Shown here in pieces: positions 43,445 to 51,513 of a stretch of DNA of 64,000 bases. The notes beneath the pieces were generated by a model. That model was not told where the DNA came from. It saw only the letters and a list, made by a program, of their open reading frames with translations, and did no database searches. Both the position numbers and the translations under genes were made by a program. Position 1 is the stretch's first letter, and every line of letters starts with the position of its first letter. Source of the DNA: Chloroflexota bacterium (GTDB lineage Bacteria > Chloroflexota > Dehalococcoidia > Tepidiformales > Tepidiformaceae); assembly GCA_016191435.1 (NCBI GenBank), contig JACPOQ010000028.1:429155-493154 (forward strand), written 5' to 3'.

Positions 43445-44674
43445 CTAGAAGTCCATGCGGCCGCGGAGCACTTCGCGCGCGATCGTCCGGCGCAAGATCT
43501 CGTCGGTACCATCGGCAATGCGGATCGCGCGGACCGTCTTCCAGCCGTCGTGCAGCCGCAGTTCGTTCGTCAGGCCCAGCGCGCCGTGGATCTGCATGGC
43601 GTTGTCGAAGGCGCGTACGGCGGCGTTCGTCGCAAACAGCTTCGTCATCGCCAGCTCGCGGCGGACATCGGCGCCGGTGTCGGCGCGGGCGCCACAATCG
43701 AGCCCCATCGTGCGCGCCGCGTACACCTCGACGGCCATATCGGCAAGCATGTTTTGAATCGATTGGTACTCGGCGATCGGCTTCCCGGACGCCCACCGCG
43801 ATTGCGCATACGCCGCGGAGCGCTCCAGCGCCCAGCGGCCAAGGCCGACCGAGCGCGCGCTGTTGTAGAGCCGGCCCTGGCTCGCGCCGAGCATCGCAAG
43901 GTCGAAGCCGCGGTTCAGCTCGCCGATGCGGTTCTCATCGGGCACGCGCACATCCTCGAAGGACAGGATCGCCTCGCGGCCGCCAGCTTCACCGAACATC
44001 CGGATGATCGATTCAACCCTCGCGCCGGGGGCGCCCATCGGCACGTAGAAGCAGCTGATGCCCCCTTTGCGCGCCTTCGAAAGCTCCGCGTCCGTGACCG
44101 CGAACAGCAGGATGTAGTCGGCGGTTGGGCTAAACGAGGTCCACTGCTTGGAGCCGGTGATCGACCAGGTGTCGCCGTCGCGGGTGGCGCGCGTGGTCAT
44201 CGCGAGCGCATCGGATCCGGCGCCGGGCTCGGACATGCCGAAGCAGCCGGAGGCTTCGCCCGTGATCACGCGCGGGAACACCGACTCGAATAACTGTGGC
44301 GAAGCTTTCGACCAGATGACGCTCGGGCCGTTGGCCCAGTGGGAGATAGTGTTGTAGGCGAGCAGCTCGCCCGGGCCGTATCGATGGTGGAGTGCCTCCC
44401 ACGACAGGAAGCTCAGCTGGTGCCCGAGCCCGCCGCCACCTAGCTCGACCGGGCAGAACATCTGGTAGTAGCCCGCGGCCGCCGATTCTATGCGGGCCGC
44501 CCGGCGCGCCGCCGTGAGCTCGGGCGCCTCGGCGCCGTCCCGCTGGTAGCGGCGGCGCGGGTCCTCCACGACCTCCGACAGCGCTTCGTCGCGCGGCTCG
44601 ATTGCTTTGCGCACGAAGTCTAGCAGCCCGGCCACGACCATGCCCGGCTCGCCCCCTGGATGGTTCATCTGCAT
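43445..44674 (-). CDS. Acyl-CoA dehydrogenase
   Basis: This is a 409-residue flavoprotein. The start is MQMNH at 44674, with MNH two codons later equally possible after GAGGGAG. Family motifs: GCFGMSEPGAGSDALAM (FAD/substrate loop), ITGSKQWTSFSP, FEDVRVPDENRIGE, and the C-terminal GALGLTNELRLHDGWKTVRAIRIADGTDEI. It oxidises an acyl-CoA at the alpha-beta bond, passing electrons to ETF. It diverges from an SDR gene, with a CoA-thioester pathway implied. The chain specificity is not apparent. Confidence 0.9.
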   Translation of the reverse strand: MQMNHPGGEPGMVVAGLLDFVRKAIEPRDEALSEVVEDPRRRYQRDGAEAPELTAARRAARIESAAAGYYQMFCPVELGGGGLGHQLSFLSWEALHHRYGPGELLAYNTISHWANGPSVIWSKASPQLFESVFPRVITGEASGCFGMSEPGAGSDALAMTTRATRDGDTWSITGSKQWTSFSPTADYILLFAVTDAELSKARKGGISCFYVPMGAPGARVESIIRMFGEAGGREAILSFEDVRVPDENRIGELNRGFDLAMLGASQGRLYNSARSVGLGRWALERSAAYAQSRWASGKPIAEYQSIQNMLADMAVEVYAARTMGLDCGARADTGADVRRELAMTKLFATNAAVRAFDNAMQIHGALGLTNELRLHDGWKTVRAIRIADGTDEILRRTIAREVLRGRMDF

Positions 44675-44801
44675 CTCCCTCGCGTCGCTCCATGAACGGC
44701 AGGCGATTCTAGCACCAGCTCGCGGCGCCGCGTGGCAGAGTCATCGTCCGCCGCTTGCAGTATCGTGGGCTGCACTCAGCGAAGCATCCGGGGAGGGCAT
44801 C

Positions 44802-45581
44802 ATGGCAAGGCTCAGCAGTCTGAATCGCAGCGTCGAAGGCAAGGTGGCGATCGTCACAGGGGCCGCCAGCGGCATGGGCCGCGCCACCGCGCGGCTGTTC
44901 GCGGACGAAGGCGCGCTCGTCGCCGCCTGCGATTTCAACGGCGATGGCGTCCGCCAGGTCGTCGACGAAATCACCGCTGCCGGCAGCAAGGCGCGCGCGT
45001 GGCAGCTCGACGTCTCGGACGAGACGGCCGTGAACGCGTTCGTCGCAGATGTCGTGGCCCAGTTCGGCGGCCTCGATATCCTCGTCAACAACGCCGGCAT
45101 CTCCGCGGGGGGACCTGTCTTTAGCGACGACTACGGCGAGCGCTGGGCGCGCACGCTCGCCGTCAACCTCACGGCCATGACGTACACCATCCGCGCTGCG
45201 CTCCCGCATCTGCGCCAGTCGAGCAGCCCGCGCATCATCAACATCGCCTCCACCGAAGGACTGGGCGCGACGGCGGGCAACAGCCCCTACACGGCCGCCA
45301 AGCACGGCGTGATCGGGCTCACGCGCGGCCTTGCCGTCGAGCTCGGACGCGAGGGCATCACGGTCAACGCAATCTGCCCCGGCCCCATCCGCACGGGCAT
45401 GACGCAGGCAATCCCGGAAGAGGCGAAGGTCCAGTATGCCCGCCGCCGCACCGCCCTCGGCCGCTACGGCGACCCCGAGGAGGTGGCGCAGATGACGTTG
45501 AATCTCGCGCTGCCCGCATCGTCGTTCGTCACGGGCGTTGCCATCCCGGTGGACGGCGGCCTCACGATCCGGCGCGCGTGA
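44802..45581 (+). CDS. Short-chain dehydrogenase/reductase (SDR)
   Basis: This protein has 259 residues from the ATG at 44802 with GGGAGGG upstream. The classical SDR motifs are all visible: TGxxxGxG in VTGAASGMGRATA, NNAG in LVNNAGISAGG, catalytic Ser in NIASTEG, Tyr/Lys in SPYTAAKHG, and CPGPIRTGM. Similar to FabG and 3-hydroxyacyl-CoA dehydrogenases, it reduces a 3-oxoacyl or oxidises a hydroxy compound with NAD(P). Its position opposite an acyl-CoA dehydrogenase suggests fatty-acid-like or ring degradation. Confidence 0.9.
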   Translation: MARLSSLNRSVEGKVAIVTGAASGMGRATARLFADEGALVAACDFNGDGVRQVVDEITAAGSKARAWQLDVSDETAVNAFVADVVAQFGGLDILVNNAGISAGGPVFSDDYGERWARTLAVNLTAMTYTIRAALPHLRQSSSPRIINIASTEGLGATAGNSPYTAAKHGVIGLTRGLAVELGREGITVNAICPGPIRTGMTQAIPEEAKVQYARRRTALGRYGDPEEVAQMTLNLALPASSFVTGVAIPVDGGLTIRRA

Positions 45582-45717
45582 CGGCGCGAGCGCCTGAGCT
45601 CAGTGGCTCTGCTCCACCGGTCCACCACGATTCCATCCAGATCGTCGCAGCGGCCCGTGCGGCCCCGAGGATTCGGAGCCGGCCCACAAACACGGCACGC
45701 ACTCGCCGCCCCCGGCT

Positions 45718-47800
45718 CTACGCCGCGAGCGGCGACGGGATGTCGCCCGGCGCAAGGAACTCGGGCTGTGGGCGCCCGAGCAAGTATCCCTGGACCCCGT
45801 GGATGAGCCCGTTCGCGGGGTTCACGGGCGTCCGCGATAGGTCTCGGACGAAATCAAGCGTCGCGCGGTCCTCGACGCCTTCGATCACAACCTGGGCGTG
45901 CGATTCCGCCGCAAACGCGAGAATCGCCATCAACGCCGCGCGCCCGTTCCCCGATTCTGCGCTCACGAGGACCTCGCGGTCGATTTTGACGTACTGGAAC
46001 GAGACCTTGCGCAGCATTTCGAGGCCGTTGTTACCAGACCCAACTGTCATCGAGCGCGACGCGGCACCCGTACCCCTGCAGCTCCGCCGCCGCCGCGGCG
46101 ATCGTCTCGGCGGCCACGCGCGAACGCTCGGTGATCTCGAACACCACGCGCGAGGGAGGCAGGTGCGCGTGCCTGAGCTCCTGGAGCAGGCCCAGGGCTG
46201 AAAAGGAATGGTGTGTCAGCGTGTAGGGGGAGAGGTTGATGAACAGCAGCGCGTCGTCCGGCAACCGGCCTGCAGCCTCCAGTGTGCGTTGGCGGCAGAT
46301 GCGGTCGAGGTCGGCGGCTCGCCCAAAGTGCTCGGCGATGTCGAACGCCTGCTGCGGCCCCGCGAGCTCGTAGCGCGCATGCGGCCGGGCGAGCGCTTCG
46401 TAGCCAAGGATCGACTGAGATTCGAGGTTCCAGATTGGCTGGAAATAGGCGTCGATATCGCCTTCGAGCAGTAGCTGGCGTACAGCCTGCAGCTTTACCG
46501 CGGGGAACAGTGGCGCTGCGTGCCCGTCGTACTCGTACGTGATGACGAGGTTCCTGCCGCGGAGCTTCGCTTCGTAGAGGGCGGCATCCGCGCGCTGGAG
46601 CAGCAGCAGTTCGTCCGCGCCCACGGTCGCGTCAAGCGCGGCGATGCCTGCGCTCACCGTCACGCCATTGCCGAGCTGCACCTCGGCCGTGCGGCGAATT
46701 CGCTCCGTGAGCTCGTAGGCTTCCCCGTCGCTGGCGCGCCGCAAAAGCATCGCGAACTCATCGCCGCCCACGCGGAACAGGCAGCAATCGGGGTCGCCGG
46801 CGCCATGCATGATCTCGGCGAAGCGCCGAAGGACGGCATCGCCTTTATCGTGGCCCCAGGTGTCGTTGACTTCTTTGAACTCGTCGAGGTCCATCATCAC
46901 GAGCACCAGGCGCTCGCCCAGCCGGGCGGCGCGAGCCACCAGCGCCCGGGACTGTTCCTCATACCAGCGGCGGTTCCCCAGCCCGGTCAGGCTGTCGGTG
47001 TTGACCGCCCTGCGCAGGTCCTCGATCTGCGCCATCGAGCGCGTTTCCCGCCGGGCGAAGCTAATGGTGGCCGCGAGCAGCAACACGATCAGCACCGAGC
47101 CGGCGCCGTAGAGCGCGAGCGATTCGCGGAACGTGGCGTCCTGGCGCTTGCGCTGGGCTTCCTCAGCGGCCGTGAGCCGTTCCCGCACCTGGCGCGCCTG
47201 GGCATCGATGATCGCCGGGAACGGGTTTTGCGCGCCTCCCGGGCCGGAAGTCCGAGGCGGCAGCTTCACATCCGCGGGCAACCGGAACTGCCCGGAATCC
47301 ATCGCATCCAGCATCTCCGCGAGCGATTGGTCCATCAGCGCCTGCAGGCGTGCCAGCTGCGAGAGATCCGCGCTCGACACCACGCTAGCGCCGGCGGCTC
47401 CCGTTTCGCCCAGCACCTGTGCGAGCTTGTCGAAATACTCGGTCGAAGTCGAACTGAACGGCGTGGCGAATTTGGCGAGGTCCGCGGCGAAACGAAGGTC
47501 GCCGAAGCTTCCGCGTTGGGCCACCGCACGGGCGCTTCGATCGGCGTCATCTGTCGCTGCGTGATAATCGGCGATGGCGTTCGCGGGGTCGGCGCCGGCG
47601 ATGAGCCGGTACGCCGCCGCCTCCGCCTTCAACGAAGCCGCCTGGAGGTCGGCGTACGCCTGAATCAGCTCGCCATCGCGCTGCACCTGTCTGTCGAACG
47701 AGCGGTCGTCATATTGCTGGCGGACCGCGAACGCGGCGAGGCCAACGAACAATGCAAGCAGCGCGACTCCGCACAGGCTACTGACAATGCGAGGGGACAT
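45718..47800 (-). pseudogene. GGDEF-EAL membrane protein split by a +1 frameshift
   Basis: The ATG at 47800 starts a two-TM protein with a periplasmic helical sensor (about residues 30-225). The GGDEF domain is intact (FRVGGDEFAML) but the RxxD inhibitory site is replaced by GDPD. The EAL domain has GYEALARP and IVFEITE-like VVFEITER. At VALDD (about 46045) one extra base shifts the frame and ends it at SWVW; the correct frame resumes with VGSGNNGLEML and KIDREVLV and IEGVEDRATL to 45718. Removing one base restores the protein, about 694 residues. It likely makes or degrades c-di-GMP if functional. Confidence 0.8.
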
Positions 47801-48038
47801 CCGAACTCCGAGGTGCGCGTTTCCACCGCGGTGGTCGCCGAACGACCCCGCGGCGGCCGGACGGGATCCGTCCACCGTGGTTCTCGTTCGTGGCGGCCGA
47901 CTTCACTAGACCGCCCGGTCGTGGGGCGACATCCGGCGCTCGAATCTTCGGGTTAACGATGGCCGCGAGTCAGGGAAGTCCCCTACGCGACGCGGATACA
48001 GGGGCAACGGTCCAGCGAGGAGCGGCCGGGTCCAGTCG

Positions 48039-48233
48039 TCAGGTATTCGGCGCATCCGGGAACCGGCGCTCGAGGTAGAACATGGCCCCCGAAACGATGA
48101 CGCCAACGATGGCGCTGTACGCCGCGTACATCAGCAGGTCGCTCACGCCGACCTGCCAGGCGACGATGATCGCAAGCGCGATGGCAAAGCCCCATACGAA
48201 GTACGTCGCCTGGCGGCGGAGGAATCGGCGCAT
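48039..48233 (-). CDS. Small two-helix membrane protein
   Basis: This protein has 64 residues from the ATG at 48233. An upstream ATG at 48263 overlaps a TACAAT promoter element, so I reject it. The sequence is RRFLRRQATYFVWGFAIALAIIVAW, a loop, then a second hydrophobic segment MYAAYSAIVGVIVSGAMFYLERRF. Basic residues flank both helices. An AGGCGG ribosome site precedes the start. The function is unknown; it is divergent from the sigma factor gene. Confidence 0.65.
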   Translation of the reverse strand: MRRFLRRQATYFVWGFAIALAIIVAWQVGVSDLLMYAAYSAIVGVIVSGAMFYLERRFPDAPNT

Positions 48234-48261
48234 CGCCGCGAGTGTGCCGCCTGTTATGACC

Positions 48262-48267
48262 ATTGTA
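48262..48267 (-). promoter_or_regulatory. -10 element of the small membrane protein gene
   Basis: TACAAT on the minus strand places transcription start near 48255. It lies in the 114-base gap to the sigma-factor gene, where the two promoters are close and divergent. Confidence 0.4.
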
Positions 48268-48347
48268 AAGAGCGATTCGCACGCACCGGAGGGCGAGAAC
48301 TTTTGGTCCGGACCTCACATTCCGTGCCCGCGCTCCGTTTACTAGAC

Positions 48348-48830
48348 ATGAGGCGCGAACCATTCGAAGCGATCGTCACGCGGCACGGCCCCACCGTGCT
48401 GCGCGTGTGTCAGGCCGTCGTGGGCCCGGAGGCCGCGGAGGACGCCTGGTCGGAGACGTTCCTCGCGGCGCTGCGCGCCTACCCTGGCCTCCGGCCGGAC
48501 AGCAACGTCGAGGCCTGGCTTGTGACAATTGCTCACCGGAAGGCGATAGACCAGGCACGGGCGGAATCCCGCCGCCCACTCGCGCTCGATGAAGCCCGCG
48601 ACGCACCGTCCCGCGAGCCGGTGCCGGGCGGCTGGGAATCGGAACTCTGGGCCGCGCTGGCTGCGCTCCCACCGAGGCAGCGCCAGACAGTGGCCTACCA
48701 CTACCTGGCCGGGCTGCCATATGCGGAAGTCGCGAAAGTCGCCGGCGGGACACCCGAAGCTGCCCGGCGGGCGGCCGCCGACGGCATCGCCGCCTTACGC
48801 AAGACCTACAGGCAAGGAGAATCGCAATGA
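48348..48830 (+). CDS. ECF-like RNA polymerase sigma factor
   Basis: This protein has 160 residues from the ATG at 48348 (a longer frame from 48303 adds 15 residues). Region 2 is FEAIVTRHGPTVLRVCQAVVGPEAAEDAWSE, with WLVTIAHRKAIDQARA as region 2.3-2.4. Region 4 is LPPRQRQTVAYHYLAGLPYAEVAK with the helix-turn-helix at the C-terminus. No third domain or fused sensor is seen. Its stop overlaps the start of the DNA-methyltransferase gene (ATGA), so both are translated together. No anti-sigma gene is adjacent, which suggests that the methyltransferase or zinc-binding protein may serve in control. Confidence 0.87.
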   Translation: MRREPFEAIVTRHGPTVLRVCQAVVGPEAAEDAWSETFLAALRAYPGLRPDSNVEAWLVTIAHRKAIDQARAESRRPLALDEARDAPSREPVPGGWESELWAALAALPPRQRQTVAYHYLAGLPYAEVAKVAGGTPEAARRAAADGIAALRKTYRQGESQ

Positions 48831-49450
48831 ACACCACTCTCGAACCCAATGGCGCGGACCACATGTTCGACACCCTCGGACCCGTGGACGATGCGGCCCA
48901 ACGCCGCCTCCGCGCCCGGCTAGCCGCCGAGGCGAACGCCGCCGGCCTCCTCGACGTCGCCTATCGCACCTTGGATTCGCCCGTCGGCAAGCTCCTGCTC
49001 GCTGCGACCGAGCGCGGGCTGCTTCGTGTCGCGTATGCCCGCGCAGACCACGACCGCGTCCTGGCAGACATCGCAGGCGCGGTCAGCCCACGGATCCTCG
49101 CGGCGCCGGCCCGCCTCGACGTCGCCGCGCGCGAGCTCGACGAGTACTTTGCCGGCCGGCGCAAAACGTTCGATCTCGTGCTGGACTTCCAGTTGGCGAA
49201 GGGCTTCCGCCGGGATGTGCTCGCACACCTATCGGCTATCGGCTACGGCCAAATGGAGAGCTACGCACAGGTCGCGGCCGCGACGGGCCGGCCGAACGCC
49301 GTTCGCGCCGTGGGGAGTGCCTGCGCGCACAACCCGTTGCCAGTTGTGGTGCCATGCCATCGAGTCATCCGCTCAGATGGATCCTTCGGCGGGTACGTCG
49401 GTGGGGCCGAAGCCAAGCAGATCCTGCTGAGCCTGGAAGCCGCGGCGTGA
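48827..49450 (+). CDS. ogt: Methylated-DNA:protein-cysteine methyltransferase (Ogt)
   Basis: This is a 207-residue protein. The C-terminal catalytic domain has the DNA-binding GRPNAVRAVGSACAHNPLP and the acceptor loop VPCHRVIRSDGSFGGYVGG (C177). The N-terminal ribonuclease-like domain starts near residue 40 (LLDVAYRTLDSPVGKL). Residues 1-39 are an extra acidic, helical segment (DDAAQRRLRARLAAEA) not found in E. coli Ogt. It repairs O6-alkylguanine by irreversible transfer to Cys. It overlaps the sigma factor upstream and the Ada-like gene downstream by 4 bases each. Confidence 0.92.
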   Translation: MNTTLEPNGADHMFDTLGPVDDAAQRRLRARLAAEANAAGLLDVAYRTLDSPVGKLLLAATERGLLRVAYARADHDRVLADIAGAVSPRILAAPARLDVAARELDEYFAGRRKTFDLVLDFQLAKGFRRDVLAHLSAIGYGQMESYAQVAAATGRPNAVRAVGSACAHNPLPVVVPCHRVIRSDGSFGGYVGGAEAKQILLSLEAAA

Positions 49451-49794
49451 CCACGACCGCCGGCGAGCCGGGAATGCGATATGTCGTGGTCGGCGCGGAC
49501 CGCAAGCCGTACGCCAGCGCGACGCCCGGGGCGTGGGGCGGGCATCGAACAAGCCGCATCTACGGGCGGCTCGATTGCCCCGCCGCGCTGCGAGCCATCG
49601 CGCGCGGCGGTTATGTCCGACACCGCGTCTTCTTCGCCGACGAGGCGACCGCCATCGACGCGGGATTCCGTCCCTGCGGGACCTGCCTGCCGGAGAAGTA
49701 CGCCGCATGGAAGGCTGCCCACATCGCGGCCCGAAAGAGCGCGATCCCGCTGCCTACCGCCGTGCCTCGACCCATTGCTTCGCGTGGTATGTGA
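49447..49794 (+). CDS. Ada-type zinc-binding domain protein, stand-alone
   Basis: This protein has 115 residues from a GTG overlapping the ogt stop. It matches the N-terminal metal-binding domain of Ada: RIYGRLDCPAALRA then VFFADEATAIDAGFRPCGTCLPEKY. Three of the four zinc-ligand Cys are kept (C44, C77, C80). The place of the fourth ligand, the methyl-phosphotriester acceptor Cys38 of E. coli Ada, is taken by Gly40. It has no AraC domain. The C-terminal basic tail overlaps the hemB 3' end by 41 bases. It may bind DNA or metal, or sense methylation together with Ogt. Confidence 0.78.
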   Translation: MTTTAGEPGMRYVVVGADRKPYASATPGAWGGHRTSRIYGRLDCPAALRAIARGGYVRHRVFFADEATAIDAGFRPCGTCLPEKYAAWKAAHIAARKSAIPLPTAVPRPIASRGM

Positions 49795-50731
49795 TGATCA
49801 TGTCGGCGCCGGCGCGACGAATGCCGGTCAGCGCCTCGTCGATGGCGCGCGGGCCATCGATCCAGCCGCGCTCGGCGGCGGCCATCAACATGCTGTACTC
49901 CCCGCTGACGTTGTACGCCGCGAGCGGGACATCCACCGCATCGCGCACCTGCCGCAGCACATCGAGGTAGGGGAGCGCCGGTTTCACCATCACCATATCC
50001 GCGCCCTCGCCGATATCCGTCAGCGCTTCATCGACCGCCATGCGCGCGTTCGCGGGGTCCATCTGGTAGCCGCGCCGGTCGCCGAACGCGGGGGCGCTGT
50101 CCGCCGCCTCCCGGAACGGGCCGTAGAACGCGCTCGCGAACTTCGCCGCATATGAGAGGATCGGCGTTTCCGTCCTGCCAATGGAATCGAGCGCGATGCG
50201 GATCGCGGCGACGCGGCCGTCCATCATGTCGCTTGGCGCGATGATGTCGCAGCCGGCCTCCGCGAGGCTGATGGCCGTCTCGGCGAGCAGAGGCAAGGAG
50301 GCGTCGTTATCGACGCTGCCGTCGGGGCCAAGCAGCCCGCAATGGCCGTGGCTGGTGTATTCGCACAGGCACACGTCGCCGATCACGATGAGTTCGGGGT
50401 CCGCATCTTTCAGCCGCCGCGTGGCCTCCTGGACGACGCCGTCGCGGGCCCAGGCCTGGCTGCCGCGCTCGTCCTTGGACTCGGGAAGCCCGAAGAGCAG
50501 CACCGCCGGGATCTCCAGGCCCTTGAGCACCCGCGCCTCCTCGGCGAGCGCATCGAGCCCGAGCCGGTCCTGGCCCGGCATCGCCGGGATTGGCTTGCGC
50601 CCCGCCAGGCCGGCTTCGATGAACAGCGGGTAAATCAGGTGCGAGGGCTGCAGTTCGGTCTCGCGGATAAGCCCGCGGATACCTGCGTTGGCCCGCAGGC
50701 GCCGGTGCCGCCGGAATGAGGGAAGTTCCAT
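49754..50731 (-). CDS. hemB: Porphobilinogen synthase
   Basis: This 325-residue enzyme condenses two 5-aminolevulinate into porphobilinogen in haem/tetrapyrrole synthesis. The zinc-type Cys cluster DVCLCEYTSHGHCG is present, and Schiff-base lysines lie in LSYAAKFASAFYGPF and VMVKPALPYLDV. The N-terminus (ELPSFRRHRRLRANAGIR) and the GYQMDPANAR motif are standard. Start chosen because TAGAAT ends six bases before the ATG, giving a leaderless message. It is divergent from a 227-residue hypothetical gene with an equally leaderless promoter. Confidence 0.96.
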   Translation of the reverse strand: MELPSFRRHRRLRANAGIRGLIRETELQPSHLIYPLFIEAGLAGRKPIPAMPGQDRLGLDALAEEARVLKGLEIPAVLLFGLPESKDERGSQAWARDGVVQEATRRLKDADPELIVIGDVCLCEYTSHGHCGLLGPDGSVDNDASLPLLAETAISLAEAGCDIIAPSDMMDGRVAAIRIALDSIGRTETPILSYAAKFASAFYGPFREAADSAPAFGDRRGYQMDPANARMAVDEALTDIGEGADMVMVKPALPYLDVLRQVRDAVDVPLAAYNVSGEYSMLMAAAERGWIDGPRAIDEALTGIRRAGADMIITYHAKQWVEARR

Positions 50732-50737
50732 GCATCG

Positions 50738-50743
50738 ATTCTA
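50738..50743 (-). promoter_or_regulatory. -10 element of hemB (leaderless)
   Basis: TAGAAT is followed by six bases (CGATGC) and the hemB ATG at 50731. The paired promoter for the opposite gene is at 50777-50782. Confidence 0.65.
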
Positions 50744-50776
50744 CCATCGGCCCCTGCTCGCGCCCGGTGCGGCTGT

Positions 50777-50782
50777 TATTCT
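50777..50782 (+). promoter_or_regulatory. -10 element of the 227-residue hypothetical gene (leaderless)
   Basis: TATTCT is followed by six bases (GAGCGC) and the ATG at 50789. The -35 regions of this and the hemB promoter must overlap, since only 33 bases separate the two hexamers. Confidence 0.65.
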
Positions 50783-50788
50783 GAGCGC

Positions 50789-51472
50789 ATGGAACGGCGG
50801 TTGCCCGCGCAATACACCGGCTGGCAGGAGCACGAACCGGCGCTCCGCCGCCTGAGCACCCCCGAACTCGTGCTCGAAATCCAGGACGGCCCGCCCGCCC
50901 GGCGCATCGCCGCCCTCTCCGTCATCGACCTCAGCGACGTTGAGCCGCAAACCATTGAGGACTGGATCCGGACGCTGCCGGACCCCGAGGCCAACGAGCT
51001 CGCGGGCGCCATCCCCGCGCAGCGCCCAAACGCCGGCTGCCACGAGGACCTTCGCTGGGTCGAAGTCGCGCGGTTGGGGTACGAGCGCCGCCGCTTGCCA
51101 ACATTCCTGGTGATGCTGTTCTCGTCGCTGGAGGCGCTGGAAAGCCGCGGCTGCGCCGAGGCCCCGGCCGCCTGGGAGCGCATCTCCGACTGGCTCGGCG
51201 ATGTCTACGACCGCGCCGCCGCCCGTGACGACGAGGAAGCGCTCGAAGACATCTCGCTGTTCGTCTTCGAGAACTACCTCACGCGCGACGCGATGTTCGA
51301 GGCGTTCTGCGGGCTGCTCGTGCGGCACGAGCGCCTCGCCCTGCTGGTTAGCACGAACCCCTCCCTCCTCCTCGGCGACTTGCCCGAGGCGAAGCAGCGC
51401 GCGGCCCTCGAAGAAGCCGGCCGCTCCGGCGGCCTCCCCTTCCGGGACTCGTGGGAAGCCCTCAACGGGTAG
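50789..51472 (+). CDS. Hypothetical helical protein
   Basis: This 227-residue protein is mostly alpha-helical and acidic with few motifs. Segments such as RYERRRLPTFLVMLFSSLEALESRG in the middle and ISLFVFENYLTRDAMFEAFCGLLVRHE near the end suggest a helical-repeat or bundle fold. It has no signal peptide or TM helix, so it is cytoplasmic. The leaderless promoter overlaps that of hemB. I do not recognise a family. The coding signal (third-position GC) is strong. Confidence 0.6.
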   Translation: MERRLPAQYTGWQEHEPALRRLSTPELVLEIQDGPPARRIAALSVIDLSDVEPQTIEDWIRTLPDPEANELAGAIPAQRPNAGCHEDLRWVEVARLGYERRRLPTFLVMLFSSLEALESRGCAEAPAAWERISDWLGDVYDRAAARDDEEALEDISLFVFENYLTRDAMFEAFCGLLVRHERLALLVSTNPSLLLGDLPEAKQRAALEEAGRSGGLPFRDSWEALNG

Positions 51473-51513
51473 CGGGTAGTGGCGGTCCTGCGCCGCTTGC
51501 CCGGAGTGCGAAT

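Noticed and set aside
46520..47956. 478-codon plus-strand frame opposite the GGDEF-EAL gene
   Set aside because: Antisense to conserved GGDEF and EAL motifs; it has no recognisable domain.
48263..48265. ATG at 48263 as the start of the small membrane protein
   Set aside because: It overlaps a TACAAT -10 element, and a ribosome site precedes the later ATG at 48233.
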